64,000 nt of DNA, from the NCBI RefSeq assembly GCF_009389715.1, contig NC_052404.1:2658738-2722737 (forward strand), given 5' to 3'. Position numbers and translations under genes: made by a program. The DNA comes from Phoenix dactylifera. Taxonomy: Eukaryota > Streptophyta > Magnoliopsida > Arecales > Arecaceae. Positions within the stretch are counted from its first letter, which is position 1. Every line of letters starts with the position of its first letter. This document shows positions 31,915 to 44,184 of this stretch, one piece after another. The notes beneath the pieces were generated by a model. It had not been told where the DNA came from. It saw only the letters and a program-made list of their open reading frames with translations, and did no database searches.

Positions 31915-34880
31915 CATGCTTCAGGCCCATGAACTGGAATATCTTGTGTCCACATCAATTTAATCCGAAACAGTGGCCCGAATTTCATTGAGGTTGCTGC
32001 CTCTAGCTTGTAAATGGATGGCTTTTTGGGGATACGATGGAAGCTATATGGTTAAAGCATATTCATATGAAGCCGATGCAGAAGTCAAGTCAATTGAGTT
32101 GGCCTCCAGTAACTTTCTTTTTCTTTTTCTTTGGGAGGAAGAGTAGTCTTAAGAACTATTGTATGATTCTTGACGGCGATCACCCCACGAAGAAAAAAAA
32201 AAAATAATATTATTGTTGCTGCTGCTACTGTTATTTTGGTCATTTTATCAGCAATTTGTTTCCTTTAGACCTTGTAACATTATTGGTCTAAGGGATCACA
32301 GGAATTCTCATGTAAATCGCTGTTAAGACAACAACAATCATACACTAGATGCTTTTTTTTTCCCTTTTTTTTTTGAAGGTAAAGTTTAATTCATTGATAG
32401 GTAAACATGATATGCACTTAACACTCTGGTGTGCATGTCCATTTCTTATCTTGTGAAACAAGAGTAGACATGAGTTGGTAATGCTCCTATTTCCATGTGC
32501 CACTGGGATGCAAAGTTGGCACTCTACCATCTGGAGCTAAATCCCCTTTTAAAGACATAAATTACAAAATCATACATGATGTCTTTATTTTTGGTAATGC
32601 ATAGGAAATCCTGTCTGTTTAAAGGATAATGAAGATTATCATATAAAGAGCTGGAAGGAGAACTTTGGCAGAGCATAGAAAATCCAGAACTATACTTTGG
32701 TCTTCTTTCATGTGTTTCAACTTGCACCCTGCAAGTCAGTTATCATGGTAAAGGTGCCATCCAGCAAATCCTTGGATGAGACCCACATTAAAATTGGGGA
32801 GCTTGGTACATATGGCAATCTTCTGTCCCACCTTTTTCTTTTTGAGAGAGAACTATTAATTGTTTTTGTCAAGTAGATTTTATCCAACTTTCATATAAGA
32901 TGGTTTATGCGAAGCGCAATCCATGCATAACACAGCAAGAAATCCATAAATATTTACTTGTTTGTTATGCAGGGGTGCAGGTCACAGAAGGAAGAATATG
33001 CATTGTATTGGCATCCAACACCCAAGATCAAACCTCATCAGCGAGAAGCCGAATGTTTTCAACAAATACAACCTTGTGAAATATAGGCTGGTCATTTGCA
33101 TGGGAACACTTATTAATTTACTTAATTTGTTCAAATATGACAATATTGTTCCCTGATGTAAAATTCCTATAGACATTTGACAAATCTTGAACATTCTGAT
33201 TTTATTATGGTTTTCACTGATTTCTTTTTGATCGATCAGGATACAAACTATACGAAGAATGTAGCCCTGGATCACCTCAGGATAGTGATAATAGTTTGGG
33301 AAAAGCTAGTATTCATAAATAAACATAGAAGATTAAACTTTTAGATAAGTAATTAGCATACTAACCATGTGGCTAAACTGGAAGTTAAAGGAATCAACTA
33401 ATTTGGAGTGGATCAGGGAAAGTCATAATGTTGCCACTTGAATTTTTTTTTTGGGGGGGGGGGTGGGGATAATATTCCCTGAGGCAAATAATTTTTCCAA
33501 TTCTCTCACAAACGAATTATTCCTTAACATTGTCAGGGCCTTAGCCAGTCTCCAATCCTCTCACCTTCACCATATTTTATGATTCCAATGAAAATTAGAT
33601 GGAATTTGCCTATCCCTCTTTTCAAAGAAAAATTGGAAAAGATGGAAGTATGTGAAATAGTGAGGCTTTAAAGTGACATTGTGCTTATCTTGCACAACTG
33701 CTAGGTAAAAACTTCACTAACAAATTGGCAAATATTGTCCCTTACCAATGGAAATTCTTCCACAGGGAATCCTGCTACCTGGGCATATGACCCCTTCATC
33801 CTATAAAACTTAGGCAAAGCATGACTCTGTGGCAAGTTTACAAAAGCCCATACTGTCATTTTAGAACAATTGTAACTTTATGGAACTAGTCATTTCGGCT
33901 TGTGCATCATAACAATAATCTACCAGTGCAGATCTTATTAGCAAACAAAACTAAATTAAGTCTAAGAGGTGAAAACTAAAATGCTCTTTGTACTAAGAAG
34001 TGCTACGACTTGTGAAGCCGTTGAAGTTTTTGTTAGCTATGCCAAATTACATAGGGTCAAAAATAATCTAAATAAGACTATTCCTCGTGCGCGCGCGCGC
34101 ATATGTACACATATATGTACATATATGTATCTATGTACATGTGTGTATCTTTGGGACTACAATATGAACTAGAGAAAAGGTGACTATACATCAATTGGGA
34201 ACTCAGCATCATCCATACTAGTTATATATGAATGAGCTGCGAGCTGCGACCATATATTAATAAATGACCAATGCTAATATATAAACAACTCTCATAAACA
34301 ATCATCCAAGACATAGGTTGACACTTCACAGAATTTTTGCGGAGCGGTGGCAATTCTTAATTTGCTTAATCTATTTAGCTTGATTCAATTTATTGTAGAT
34401 TTGGTTAGCTTATGTGTCTGATATAATCAATTCGAGTTTGAATTTTTCACCTATTTAATAAAAATATTGGTTCCAATGTAATAGATATTTGACGTGATCC
34501 TATTGCCATCTTTATTTCACATTGACGTTGGTCTTGTTCTTTTAAGCTCTTCAGATTGCCCAAGTCCCTGGCAATGACACATTGACGTTGAATCATGATT
34601 GAAGATCGATTGATTGTCAGCCGTCCGCTCCATGCAGCGTAATATGAACCGGAAGCCAGAGTATTTCCTTAGAATATTCCATTAATTTATTCCCGAATCC
34701 ATGGCGCAGTGGAAGACGATTTAGGACTCTTTATTAAAATCATATGATTGATTAGAAGCTTGATTGATTTGTAATTAATCGTGTCAAATTTAATTGATCT
34801 TATCAAATTTTATTTTAATTAATTTATGATTGATTATACCAAATTTAGTCGGGCTTACCAAATTTTATCAGCCTCATCGT
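31915..34880. other. SAC3C 3' UTR, then intergenic DNA
   Basis: The first few hundred bases after the TAG are probably SAC3C 3' UTR. Beyond that no gene is recognised on either strand. It includes a G-rich run at 33454-33468 and a microsatellite at 34088-34145. Confidence 0.45.
34088..34145. repeat. GC/AT alternating purine-pyrimidine microsatellite
   Basis: A (GC)n-like tract TGCGCGCGCGCGCATATG runs into repeated ACATATATGT words. The alternating purine-pyrimidine sequence could adopt Z-DNA or cruciform structure. Confidence 0.7.
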
Positions 34881-34882
34881 TC

Positions 34883-34890
34883 TATATAAA
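34883..34890 (+). promoter_or_regulatory. TATA box of EF1B
   Basis: TATATAAA lies 195 bp upstream of the EF1B ATG, leaving a leader of about 165 nt. Confidence 0.7.
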
Positions 34891-35010
34891 AGCGGATCTT
34901 GCGCAATAGAGAGGCGGAAATACAATTTTTTTCTCTCTTATTCTTTCTTCTTCGACATTCCCAACATATATATCTCTGTCTTTCCGCTTGCCTCCTTCCC
35001 TTCTCCGGTT

Positions 35011-35038
35011 CTAGGGTTTTTGCGACGGTCCTAGGGTT
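35011..35038 (+). promoter_or_regulatory. Two telo-box motifs in the EF1B leader
   Basis: TAGGGTTT (AAACCCTA on the other strand) occurs at 35012 and 35032. Such telo-boxes are enriched near starts of plant ribosomal-protein and translation-factor genes. Confidence 0.7.
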
Positions 35039-35084
35039 TCTATTATACTTCCGGCGTCCGCTTGTTCCATCGGCACTGGATCCA

Positions 35085-38000
35085 ATGGCGGTCTCCTTCT
35101 CGGATCTCCACACCGAAGCCGGCCTCAAAACCCTCGAAGAATTTCTCGCCGGGAAGACCTACATCTCAGGGTGAATTCCTACTCTTCATCCTTTACTTCG
35201 TTTCTTTTCCAATTTTTTCAGTTCAATTGGATCTATTACTCGTTCTGTTTCTCTTTTTTCGCCTTCGATTGCGAGTGTTTGCGCTGGAAAAATCGTCTTT
35301 TTACGATCTGGATCCATTGGATCTTTTTGTATAGATTTTTCGATTTTTTTGGGTACTTTCATGTTTTTATGCATATGAATCGTTTTATATTTGGTGCTTT
35401 AGCCAAAAGGTTGCATTTTTCATGGTTTTCTGTGGTTTTCCAGAGATCAGATCAGCAGAGATGATATCAAAGTCTTTGCAGCAGTATCGAGAAAGCCAGG
35501 AGGGGAGTTTCCGAATGTGTGCCGGTGGTACGAGACTGTATCTTCAATTATTGCTCTAAGGTTGGTGGGTTAGATGCTACTGTAACTTTGATTTTGTTCA
35601 AAGCTGTTGCTTTTTAGTTGTGAAGCTTCGAGTTATACTCAATGCTTCGATGTGTTTTAATTCGTTAGAGTTTGTGTGTGCATAATTCGTGAGAGTTTGT
35701 GAGTGCATAATTCGTGAGAGTTTGTGAGGTATAGGATTAGGTAGCTGCTTTGGGTTGACGAATGATGAGTCCTTAGCTTAAAAGTTGAACTTTATTATTT
35801 CACTTTTTTGGACTTAATTACAGCTGCAGCTTACAGGGGTCATAACTTATGATTGGGGAGTTCATTTAGCTAGCTATATGCAGTTTCAGGTTGCCACCAT
35901 TAGGCATATCTTCGAGTTTTAGGTGCAACCAACTTGATTAGACTAAGTTATCATGGCCTGTTATTTTTTTTAAAAAAAAGTTCTTTAGTCATAAGTTTGG
36001 TTTAAGGGATCGGATTAATTCTATCAAGTTAATGTTTCAATTTTAGAGTTTATAGGTTTAAGTAATTATGTTCTATGTATTGTATGGGTGATGCCATTTC
36101 GTAGATAACAGAGATGAATAAATGGTTTGCTTTTAGCCTTGGTTTCTCTCTTTTTTTTTAAGTAAGTGCAGCCTATATATTTGGATAAAAAGAATAAGCC
36201 TATTGTAGAGCTATCTAGGCAAACTGGATTGAGAAAAAGGTTGGCTGTCAGTTTGTTTTTTTGAAATTCCCCTTTACACTCCTGACACCCCTTAAGATGC
36301 CTTCTGTCCTGGAAATAAAAGGACCATGTGGTGGGAAAAAGTGGGTTAAGGGATTTGTTCCGCTTAATCCCTGTATCAAACAGGGTAGTAGTGGACTATG
36401 CACATTCACTAATTCTTTGAATGGACTGCAAAGTCTGTGGAGTTAGTGAGTTAACAAGTCCAGAAATATGCTGCAGAAAGTCCAGGAGCTAAAGAATAGG
36501 AGAGCACAAGTCCAATTGGCCCCATAGGCAGAAATTTAGGTTTGTCTTGTGTCAATTAATTATTCATGATCCTTTATGTAAAAGTTACCTTTTGCTAATT
36601 CTTTCTTTATGATTTTTTTCTGTATTCAGCAATTGCAAGGACATATGCAGAGATAAATTTAGAATAGAATTGTGAATTGCTTTAGTTTTTAGATGCTTTT
36701 GCCACAAGAAATTTGTAATGTAGTACGGCAAGTATGTATTATTAGAAGCATGAAATCACAGCGGTCTTTGCATATAGTAGAAGTCCTAGGATATTTGAAT
36801 ACTGGTCTTTGCATATATTATGTTATAGGATATAGTTTGCATAATTCAGATTATTCATTTGAAATGTCTGGTAATTATATAAGAAATTGATTAGTAATTG
36901 GTATGCCTCAGTCTCGAACAGTAAAACTTTATTCTGGAAATAGGAAACAGGTTTTCTGTATGAGAGCAGCTTTGGCTTCCAAGATGAGTTTCATAGTAGC
37001 TTTGCATTTACCTGAGTAAAATTATGATGAGCATGTTTCTTGTTTTTTCCATCAATACCGACTTTCATATCAACATAATTTTTTTAATTTTTTTTTGATT
37101 AAATATTGTACATACATTTTTACATGTTATTTTGTCAAAATGCTTCTTATTCTTGAGTATCATGTTTTCCATCTTTTCTTTTTAATTTTTCTCAGCACTC
37201 TCTTTTACCCTCTATCGTGACAATTCATTGTTTGCGAGGTCAGATTTCCTGGTGATGCCCTTGGAGTCAAAATTGCAAACCAAGCTGCATCCTCAGCTCC
37301 TGCCCCTGCAGCCGAAGCTGTAAAGGTAATCTTTTTTCCTTTTACATTCATTTCCTTTCTGTTGTTTCAGTCAGTAGGCATGTGCATGTAGTGATGATGT
37401 TTTTGATATTCTCTCTTTTTTTCCCTAAAAATTCTCCCTCTTTCGAATGTGAGGTTGGAATCATATGAACATATATTCCTTATGGTAATGATGATTCTTG
37501 CATTCTACAAAGACAAGTTATCATTTTGTATTTTGTTAGTTGTCTCCTGATATGAAGATGTCTAAGTTGTGCATTTGAATTATCATCTTGATTTAATATC
37601 GGTCTAAAGTGCTCCCATTAAGGTTTCAGTAACAAGCACCATTCTTCTGTTATAATGGTCCCCACCAAAACCATTATTAATCATTATAATGGTTATAATG
37701 GCCATTATTTGCCAAAAAGTGTCCAGATTGAGATAGTTGGGACATAAAATTATGACAGTTAACAACTTTTATCTGCCACACCAAGAGGGAGTAATGGTCA
37801 ATAACGGAAATAACGTAGTTATTTTCTCCACAACACTTTTGAAGAAGAAAAATTATTCTTTTATCAGTTATAACAACTAATATCTGCCATTACAACAAGA
37901 AATAATATGGAATTGTGTAAATAACATTGTTATTTGCTCCACAACACTTTTGAAGAAGAATTTTGTTTTTCTGTTTAACTGAACAAAAATTCGAGCTTAA

Positions 38001-39355
38001 GAAGATTTGAATTTTTAAAATAATGCTATTTTGTCAAATGAATGGTCAAGGAGTTAAATAATGACCATCATTCCTTTTATATAATGATCACTCTATCAAA
38101 ACAGTGGTCAAATAGCTGCTGTTATTTTAAGTATTGTTGTTTATTGATATAATATAACAGATCCCTCTGGAACATTGTATAATGGCTATTATTTTAAACC
38201 ACAGCTTCCATTAGTATCAGGGTTTATGCAGTCTTAATTTCTATGCAGTAAAATGATCAATTTGTACAACGTAAAGCTTGACATGATAGGGCAGATAGAA
38301 CTGAACAAGCGTCGGGAGTCTGTTCACCACGATCCTTTATGTTCCTTCTATGAAAGGCCGAACATCCCCCCTGAGGGGGGCAGGGGAACCTTCCTTAAAT
38401 GGAAGGGGAGGGGGTTTGGGGGAGGGGAAACCAATCCCCTCACCTGACATCCCCCAAGTTATCTGGACGGACGTGTTGGGTGGCTTGATCACTTATATTA
38501 CTGTTTGCTCATTGAGTTACAGTTTATTTTACATTGGTTGTTTCAGCTTCATACAACCAAATGTTTTTCACTGTGTAAAGTTGGCCCTTTTGAAATATTC
38601 TTGGAGATTGGCTGCAGTCTTTCAGTCCTAGCATAATCGCTTTTTATTTTGTAAATGCTTCACCTTTCAATCTTCAACTTAAGAACGCTTAATGTGCTTC
38701 CTGAAGGCCAGGGAGGAGGATGATGATTTAGACCTCTTTGGGGATGAGACAGAGGAGGAGAAGAAGGCCGCAGAGGAGCGGGAGGCGGCTGTTAAAGCCT
38801 CTTCCAAGAAGAAAGAAAGTATGCTATTCTGAACTTGTTCTTTGCTTTGCTATCATTAAGGAAGACACGTTAAATGTTCAATTTTTTTCTTTCAACAGCA
38901 TTATATTATATTCTTACTATCGTGGTTATCATAGTTGCTAGTTAAAATATCTAAATTGGCCATTTGATTTTTGTTGTCAGGTGGAAAGTCATCTGTCCTT
39001 ATGGATATCAAGCCTTGGGATGATGAAACAGACATGAAGAAGCTGGAGGAGGCTGTTCGCAGCATTGAGATGCCAGGCCTCTTATGGGGAGCATGTGTGT
39101 CCTTTTATTTGTTGTCAATCTATATTGTGGTGCTTTTTTAAATAAAGAAAAAACTAAAAACTGACTCTTACTTGTTATTAATTAATTGCAGCAAAGCTTG
39201 TGCCTGTGGGTTATGGCATTAAGAAGCTGCAGATCATGTTGACCATTGTAGATGACCTCGTATCAGTTGACAGCCTTATTGAGGAGCATCTCACGGTGGA
39301 ACCTTGCAGTGAACATGTTCAGAGCTGTGACATTGTGGCCTTCAACAAAATATAG
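35085..39355 (+). CDS. EF1B: Elongation factor 1-beta (eEF1B guanine-nucleotide exchange subunit)
   Basis: Recharges eEF1A with GTP during translation elongation in the cytosol. Six exons join in frame: 35085-35170, 35444-35560, 37244-37325, 38707-38818, 38981-39094 and 39192-39355, giving 675 nt and 224 aa, a normal plant length. The N-terminal GST-C-like part includes [20 protein letters not shown] and [18 protein letters not shown]. An Ala/Pro linker and an acidic block follow ([19 protein letters not shown]), the EF1-beta acidic region. The C-terminal GEF domain reads [40 protein letters not shown] and ends [10 protein letters not shown]. All exon borders are GT-AG. The ATG opens the conserved [17 protein letters not shown]. 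Intron 3 (37326-38706) is the largest and carries a G-quadruplex-like tract. Confidence 0.96.
35660..35732. repeat. Minisatellite in EF1B intron 2
   Basis: A unit of about 27 bp (CATAATTCGTGAGAGTTTGTG) is repeated nearly three times head to tail. Confidence 0.75.
38405..38427 (+). repeat. G-quadruplex-type tract in EF1B intron 3
   Basis: Four runs, GGGG-A-GGGGG-TTT-GGGGG-A-GGGG, on the sense strand with loops of 1, 3 and 1 nt. Two more G runs lie at 38375-38386. It would form a stable quadruplex in the pre-mRNA or the coding DNA strand. Confidence 0.7.
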
Positions 39356-41749
39356 ACGTGTCTCAACCATTTAATTCAGGTGAAGCGGTTATTAGGTAGT
39401 TGTGTTCTGAGGGTATGCAGTAGTTTTTTCTTGTTCTTTTTTGAGGCTTTGGCTTTGACAAATATTATGAGATTTGTTGTTCTGACCCCAAGGGGATTCG
39501 TAGGGACTTTTGTTTGAAAGGTCATTTTGGCTGTCATGATATTTTATTACATTTTACAAGTTTTGGAAACTATATGAGATGAAGTGTTTTACTTGATGGA
39601 AGTTCTGAGTAAATGTGGATATGGCAATGAGGAAGCTGTTCCATGATGTTCGTTGTTCTGAATAACGAGCGTGTTGAACAGAATAATCAGAGCAATCAAT
39701 GTGAACTAGGTTTTCGCATGTCCTGCAGTTGGTAATCTGCAGGATGGGCATCAAAGCCCTGCATGCAAACAACAATGGCAGTGTTTTGAATGCATGTAAA
39801 CAATATTTCTGTTAGGATGCACCTGGTTTGCATGGGATTGGGAGCTTTCCAAGAAATTAGAAACTTTCAGGTGAATAGAATTTAAAAGATTGTTTGAATG
39901 AGGTGTCTGAGATCAATTTTTTATGGAAACTAATAGGTCAGCTGCTCAGCTGCTCCTTGCTTAGACTCTTATCCAGCTTTGCTTTTTCATCCTCACTTGT
40001 GTTAGGAGATGAAAGAGGGTAGTGACTACCAATTCCCCAGAGGTTATGGAAGGTATTTTTGAGAGGAAATGAGCCGGGAGAGCAGGTGAGGTTAAGAGAG
40101 CCTTTCCAAACCTGAAGAACCGGCACCCATGGCCAATAGGGTCTTGACATGAGAGCTTATAGCTTTATACTCAATTGAAGAGAATAATCTAAACTTGATC
40201 CAATAAAAATAGGGATTAATTTATGAAAAGGGACAAGTACAATGGGATTCAAGATCAAAAAAATTAGAAATAGAATATTGATGGATACCATTTTGGATCG
40301 GATATGTTCAAATTCGGGTGCCACCTGATCATCAAAAGACTTGAAATTTCATATTTGACTGATCAAACTTGACAAATTGTTGCCCAGCAAGAAGCAGAGT
40401 AACGATTGGGCCTGATGATACTTGTTTTTCAGAATCCATGACTGTATTAAAAATTGTATTTTTTTCTCAAACCGGTACTAACAGGGATGAAGTAAATCTT
40501 ATTAATGATTGATTCAGTTATTTATTTGATTTATGATATCAATTGAAAACTGACAATCAACTCTGGATTAGAACTACAAAAGCAGGAGATCAGAAATGTC
40601 AGCATCCAAAAGCCGGTAAAGGAAATTCCATTTCATCACAGGTCTTGGATGAAGTGGAGCAGGTTCTGAGAGAATTTGCTAGGAAAACAGAAACTGCATT
40701 CCTTATGATGTTCCTCAAATGAAGGTGGTGTAAGTTGTTCGAGGTTTTCAAATGGTTTTTGCTGTGAACAACTGTACTGTGCTTCGTGGATGGATGGTCT
40801 AAGGCACATGAAGACAGAAAATCCAAATAGCCCCTAAAATGTTCTGCATCTTTCATTTTCCTGGTCATATGAGAAGAGTTTGGGGAGGTGGTAGAAGAGT
40901 AGATAAGCATCTCAAGTCATCCATGTACACTCTGTGTTTGACATGTCTTCAGGTATATCATCTGATTGGTGAGCTCCAGTTATGGTGATCTGTGTGTTAT
41001 GTGTTGCCTGGTTTTTTTTTTTTCCAAAAAAACATATAACCAAAGATTTGGATGCATGAGTGCTACTTATTAATGCTGAAATTGAGCAGATGTATATCAT
41101 ATGCCAGGACCAGCTTATGTGCAGGTGCTGAGATTTGAGCCTACCAGTCATAATATGATGCTGCCACCTGAGTAACACCTAACTCATTTCTTTCCAAAGA
41201 TGTGATTTGTTTGTTACTGTCACACACAAGTGTTTGCACTAAAATATTTGTTAAATTGGAAGGACGTTGCGACGGTGGCAAAATAACCTGCATATATGCT
41301 ATGATGCAACAAAAAGATCCAAGAGATGGGTGCCAACCAGCTGAGCTGCTGTTGGCAAAACATTCACAAGTTTTCATAGTTCCGCTTCTCACAATTTATA
41401 CTTCAATTTAACTCAAGAAACTTCCTGAGTTGCACAACCCTTGCATAACCAAGTGATTTTCAGACTAATAAAAGTGATAGCAACAAATATATACATCCAC
41501 CCAAAAGACAGGAGTTTGTGTGCACCATTCTTCCAAAATTATATGCTAAACTTGAATCTATATTCTTATCAATAATTTCCCATATGTCAGTATATCTACT
41601 ATGGAGAAAAATCTTCATTTCAGGTGTGAAATGAAGATTTCATCACCATGGAGAGAACATAGATTTATTCAGATAGGAGGAAATCAAGAAGACAGTAACA
41701 TTTTTCAAACATAAGGCTTTTATAATAAAGAGTTAAAACTTTTGCGATT
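39356..41749. other. EF1B 3' UTR and intergenic region
   Basis: The first 200-300 bases are probably 3' UTR. The remainder contains only short open frames without recognisable domains on both strands. Confidence 0.45.
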
Positions 41750-42365
41750 TCAGAAAAGCATTTCACCTGGCTTGGAGACAAAAGGAGACCAAGTTCCCCA
41801 AACAACCATTGAATTCAGAGCTGTCTGAGTCACAAATCCTGCACAATATCCCCACCTGGGTCTACTTGGCAATCCACAAAAGCAGGTGGAGCATCTTCTA
41901 TGCCAAACCATCTCCTTCTCGATGCATGGCGCCTCGGCATTACATTTTATGCCAGGGCCACTGCATTGCTTCTCAAATGAGAAAATGCCCAATTATGCAT
42001 CAATCTTTGCCTGGAAGTCTGCAAAGAGCACCCTTTGGTCTATCAATCTCTACCTCTGGTGCTTCCAGCAACTGCAGTCTCACTTGAAGTTTGTGGTTCA
42101 ATGTGTGCAGTCTCTTCACTTCATCCTCCAAATAAATTGCATAGGCCTCCTTTCGATGCTTCCTAACAGCCTCTCTGTTCCCCTTTGGCTTTCCAGACTG
42201 ACTTTGCTCCGTTTCTTCTTCTTCTTTCCTTTCTCGTTCAGAATCTGCCACTTGGTTCTGCATGTCCTATGGTTTCTATGGGATTCACCAAGGTCATTGG
42301 CCATGTTAGAATTCAACAATACTAAATGGCTTGAATCATTTACTTCTCCATCATCGATTTTCACT
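41750..42365 (-). pseudogene. Group-F bZIP transcription factor pseudogene (bZIP19/23-like)
   Basis: Group-F bZIPs of plants include the zinc-deficiency regulators. The minus strand shows an N-terminal block (DDGEVNDSSHLVLLNSN) in one frame. A second frame holds a basic region and leucine zipper (GKPKGNREAVRKHRKEAYAI, YLEDEVKRLHTLNHKLQVRL). A third segment shares the post-zipper block ADFQAKIDA, stop, LGIFSFEK. The codon where family members start is ATC instead of ATG. The basic region is about two residues short. The reading frame shifts at least twice and a TAA interrupts it. These breaks make DNA binding by a product unlikely. The coding part has no introns, which suits either a decayed gene or a retrocopy. 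Confidence 0.65.
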
Positions 42366-44184
42366 TGCTTTGGTAATTTGAAGTGTCAATTGTCAACAGT
42401 TGTATTGATTTAGTAAAGAATTCAATCAAAACCCAGGCGTAGGAAATTTTATGAAGGATGAATAAACAAGGCACCACCATCCTCATAGCATAATGTCCTT
42501 GAAAATTGAACTCCCAAAAACGATAGCACTAGAAGAGACTGCCTTTGCAGGCAAAGGTCTAATTGAGCATAGTTCGAGGAATGAATGCCAAATCCATCCA
42601 TATATTTGGGGGGAAAAAAAAGATATCGAAATGGAAGCAGACAAACAATATATGGTTCCATAATCATCTCTATATTGGTTGGTTCTTGGAAGCAAAAAAT
42701 GGAACTTTATATAAGAACTAACCATAGTGATTCGATCTGTAGACTTGAATTTGATCATCAAAACAAGGCCAAAGCATATAAATCAATAATTGGTTGGAGG
42801 CGGCATCCAAGCGTTAAGTGGAAAGCAAGATAACATGGAGAAGAGGGCTTTTTCTAACATTTTTGGCTTTCTTTTAGAGATCAGAGAAGCTGAAAAAAGA
42901 AGAAACCTGAGGTAGGGGTTGGTTGGAGTAGTCTTGACTGTCGCTGAAATGGATCAGAGAGGAACAGAACGAAGGAACCTCAAGTTTTCCTTCCTTGCTC
43001 TCACAGCATGATACCTTCCCTTTGGCACCCGTATGTTGCATGGGTTCCTGCAATTAGTTAAATGTGTCCCTCTTGCAACGAAGACTCATCTCCTCTGGAC
43101 GTTGGACATAAAAATCTCTGCAGATACTCAAATCTTTGCATGTACTTTGAAATACAGCAACCCTCTATTGTATATAATTTTAAGTGCATTTAACATCATA
43201 ATTTTCTGAGTATCAGCTTCATAGAATGCTTTCTCAATTTTCCTTTTTCAGCTCAATTCCTTTTAATGTCATCCTGAATACCATCTTCCTGAAATTATTT
43301 CTTCTGTTATTCTCTCCGTGTGACCCTTCACCTTTGAATTTTCAGTCACTTTCCTCTGAAGCTCTTGCCATGTGCAGAATCAACTCTACAAGCTGGGCCC
43401 TGATTCTATTCTTTGCTATGATTTGATAATGGGAGCTATCCAAATATCTGAGAACCTGCATTGATTTCATAGCTCTGCATTAGAATTTAGAACCTACCTA
43501 AGAAAAAATATTGCATATCAAGCACCACACCATACAACGAAAAAAGGCTTCAACACGAACACCACCACCTACAGCATTCTATCCCATCAAATACAACCAG
43601 CCTAGCTGGCCTCTTAACATACCTGCACGAATTAAAGAAACCTATTATGATGAACTTTGTAAAAACTGCTGGAGGCTCCCACCAGTCAGTGTTTCATGCC
43701 TCTCCAATAGAGGGGGAGTTTCACTGAAAAATTCTGGCATTTAGATGAGCATTCACAGGGCATGGAGAATAGCAGGAGCTGGTTTCAGCAACCCAACGTT
43801 GGCGTTACTCAGATCATCAACCGCCGAACAATGCAGACAGCTAACATAACTATGCCAGTTAAACTGGTGGAAGCGGAAAACCTACCGTGAATACAAGGCA
43901 AATCTGATGCACTCAAAGACGAGAATATAACTTTGGTGTGCCAAAGGTGCAAGATCCGATCACTTGAAAATGCACAATTTCGGGTTGAGAACTATAAGCT
44001 ACAAGTAGACCAAAAATTACAAAATAAATTAACATTTGAATGAGTGTTCTACTGCAGGCTCACCAAGTTCAAGAGCTCAAAATAATTTATAGGGGCAAAA
44101 ACTATGACTTGACAAAAATATGAGCTTCGGCAGGACTCACTAGCTAATGAATAAACACAAACCAACACTAGTTTCATATCATAA
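42366..44184. other. Region between the bZIP pseudogene and NOP56
   Basis: On the minus strand about 42908-43000 could be an old leader exon of the bZIP locus (it ends CCTCAG|GTTTCT). The rest is AT-rich and includes the NOP56 3' UTR at its right end. No other gene is seen. Confidence 0.35.

Noticed and set aside
33450-33468. G-rich run as a quadruplex
   Set aside because: It is a homopolymer-like run of G with one T rather than four separated runs, and may be a sequencing artefact.
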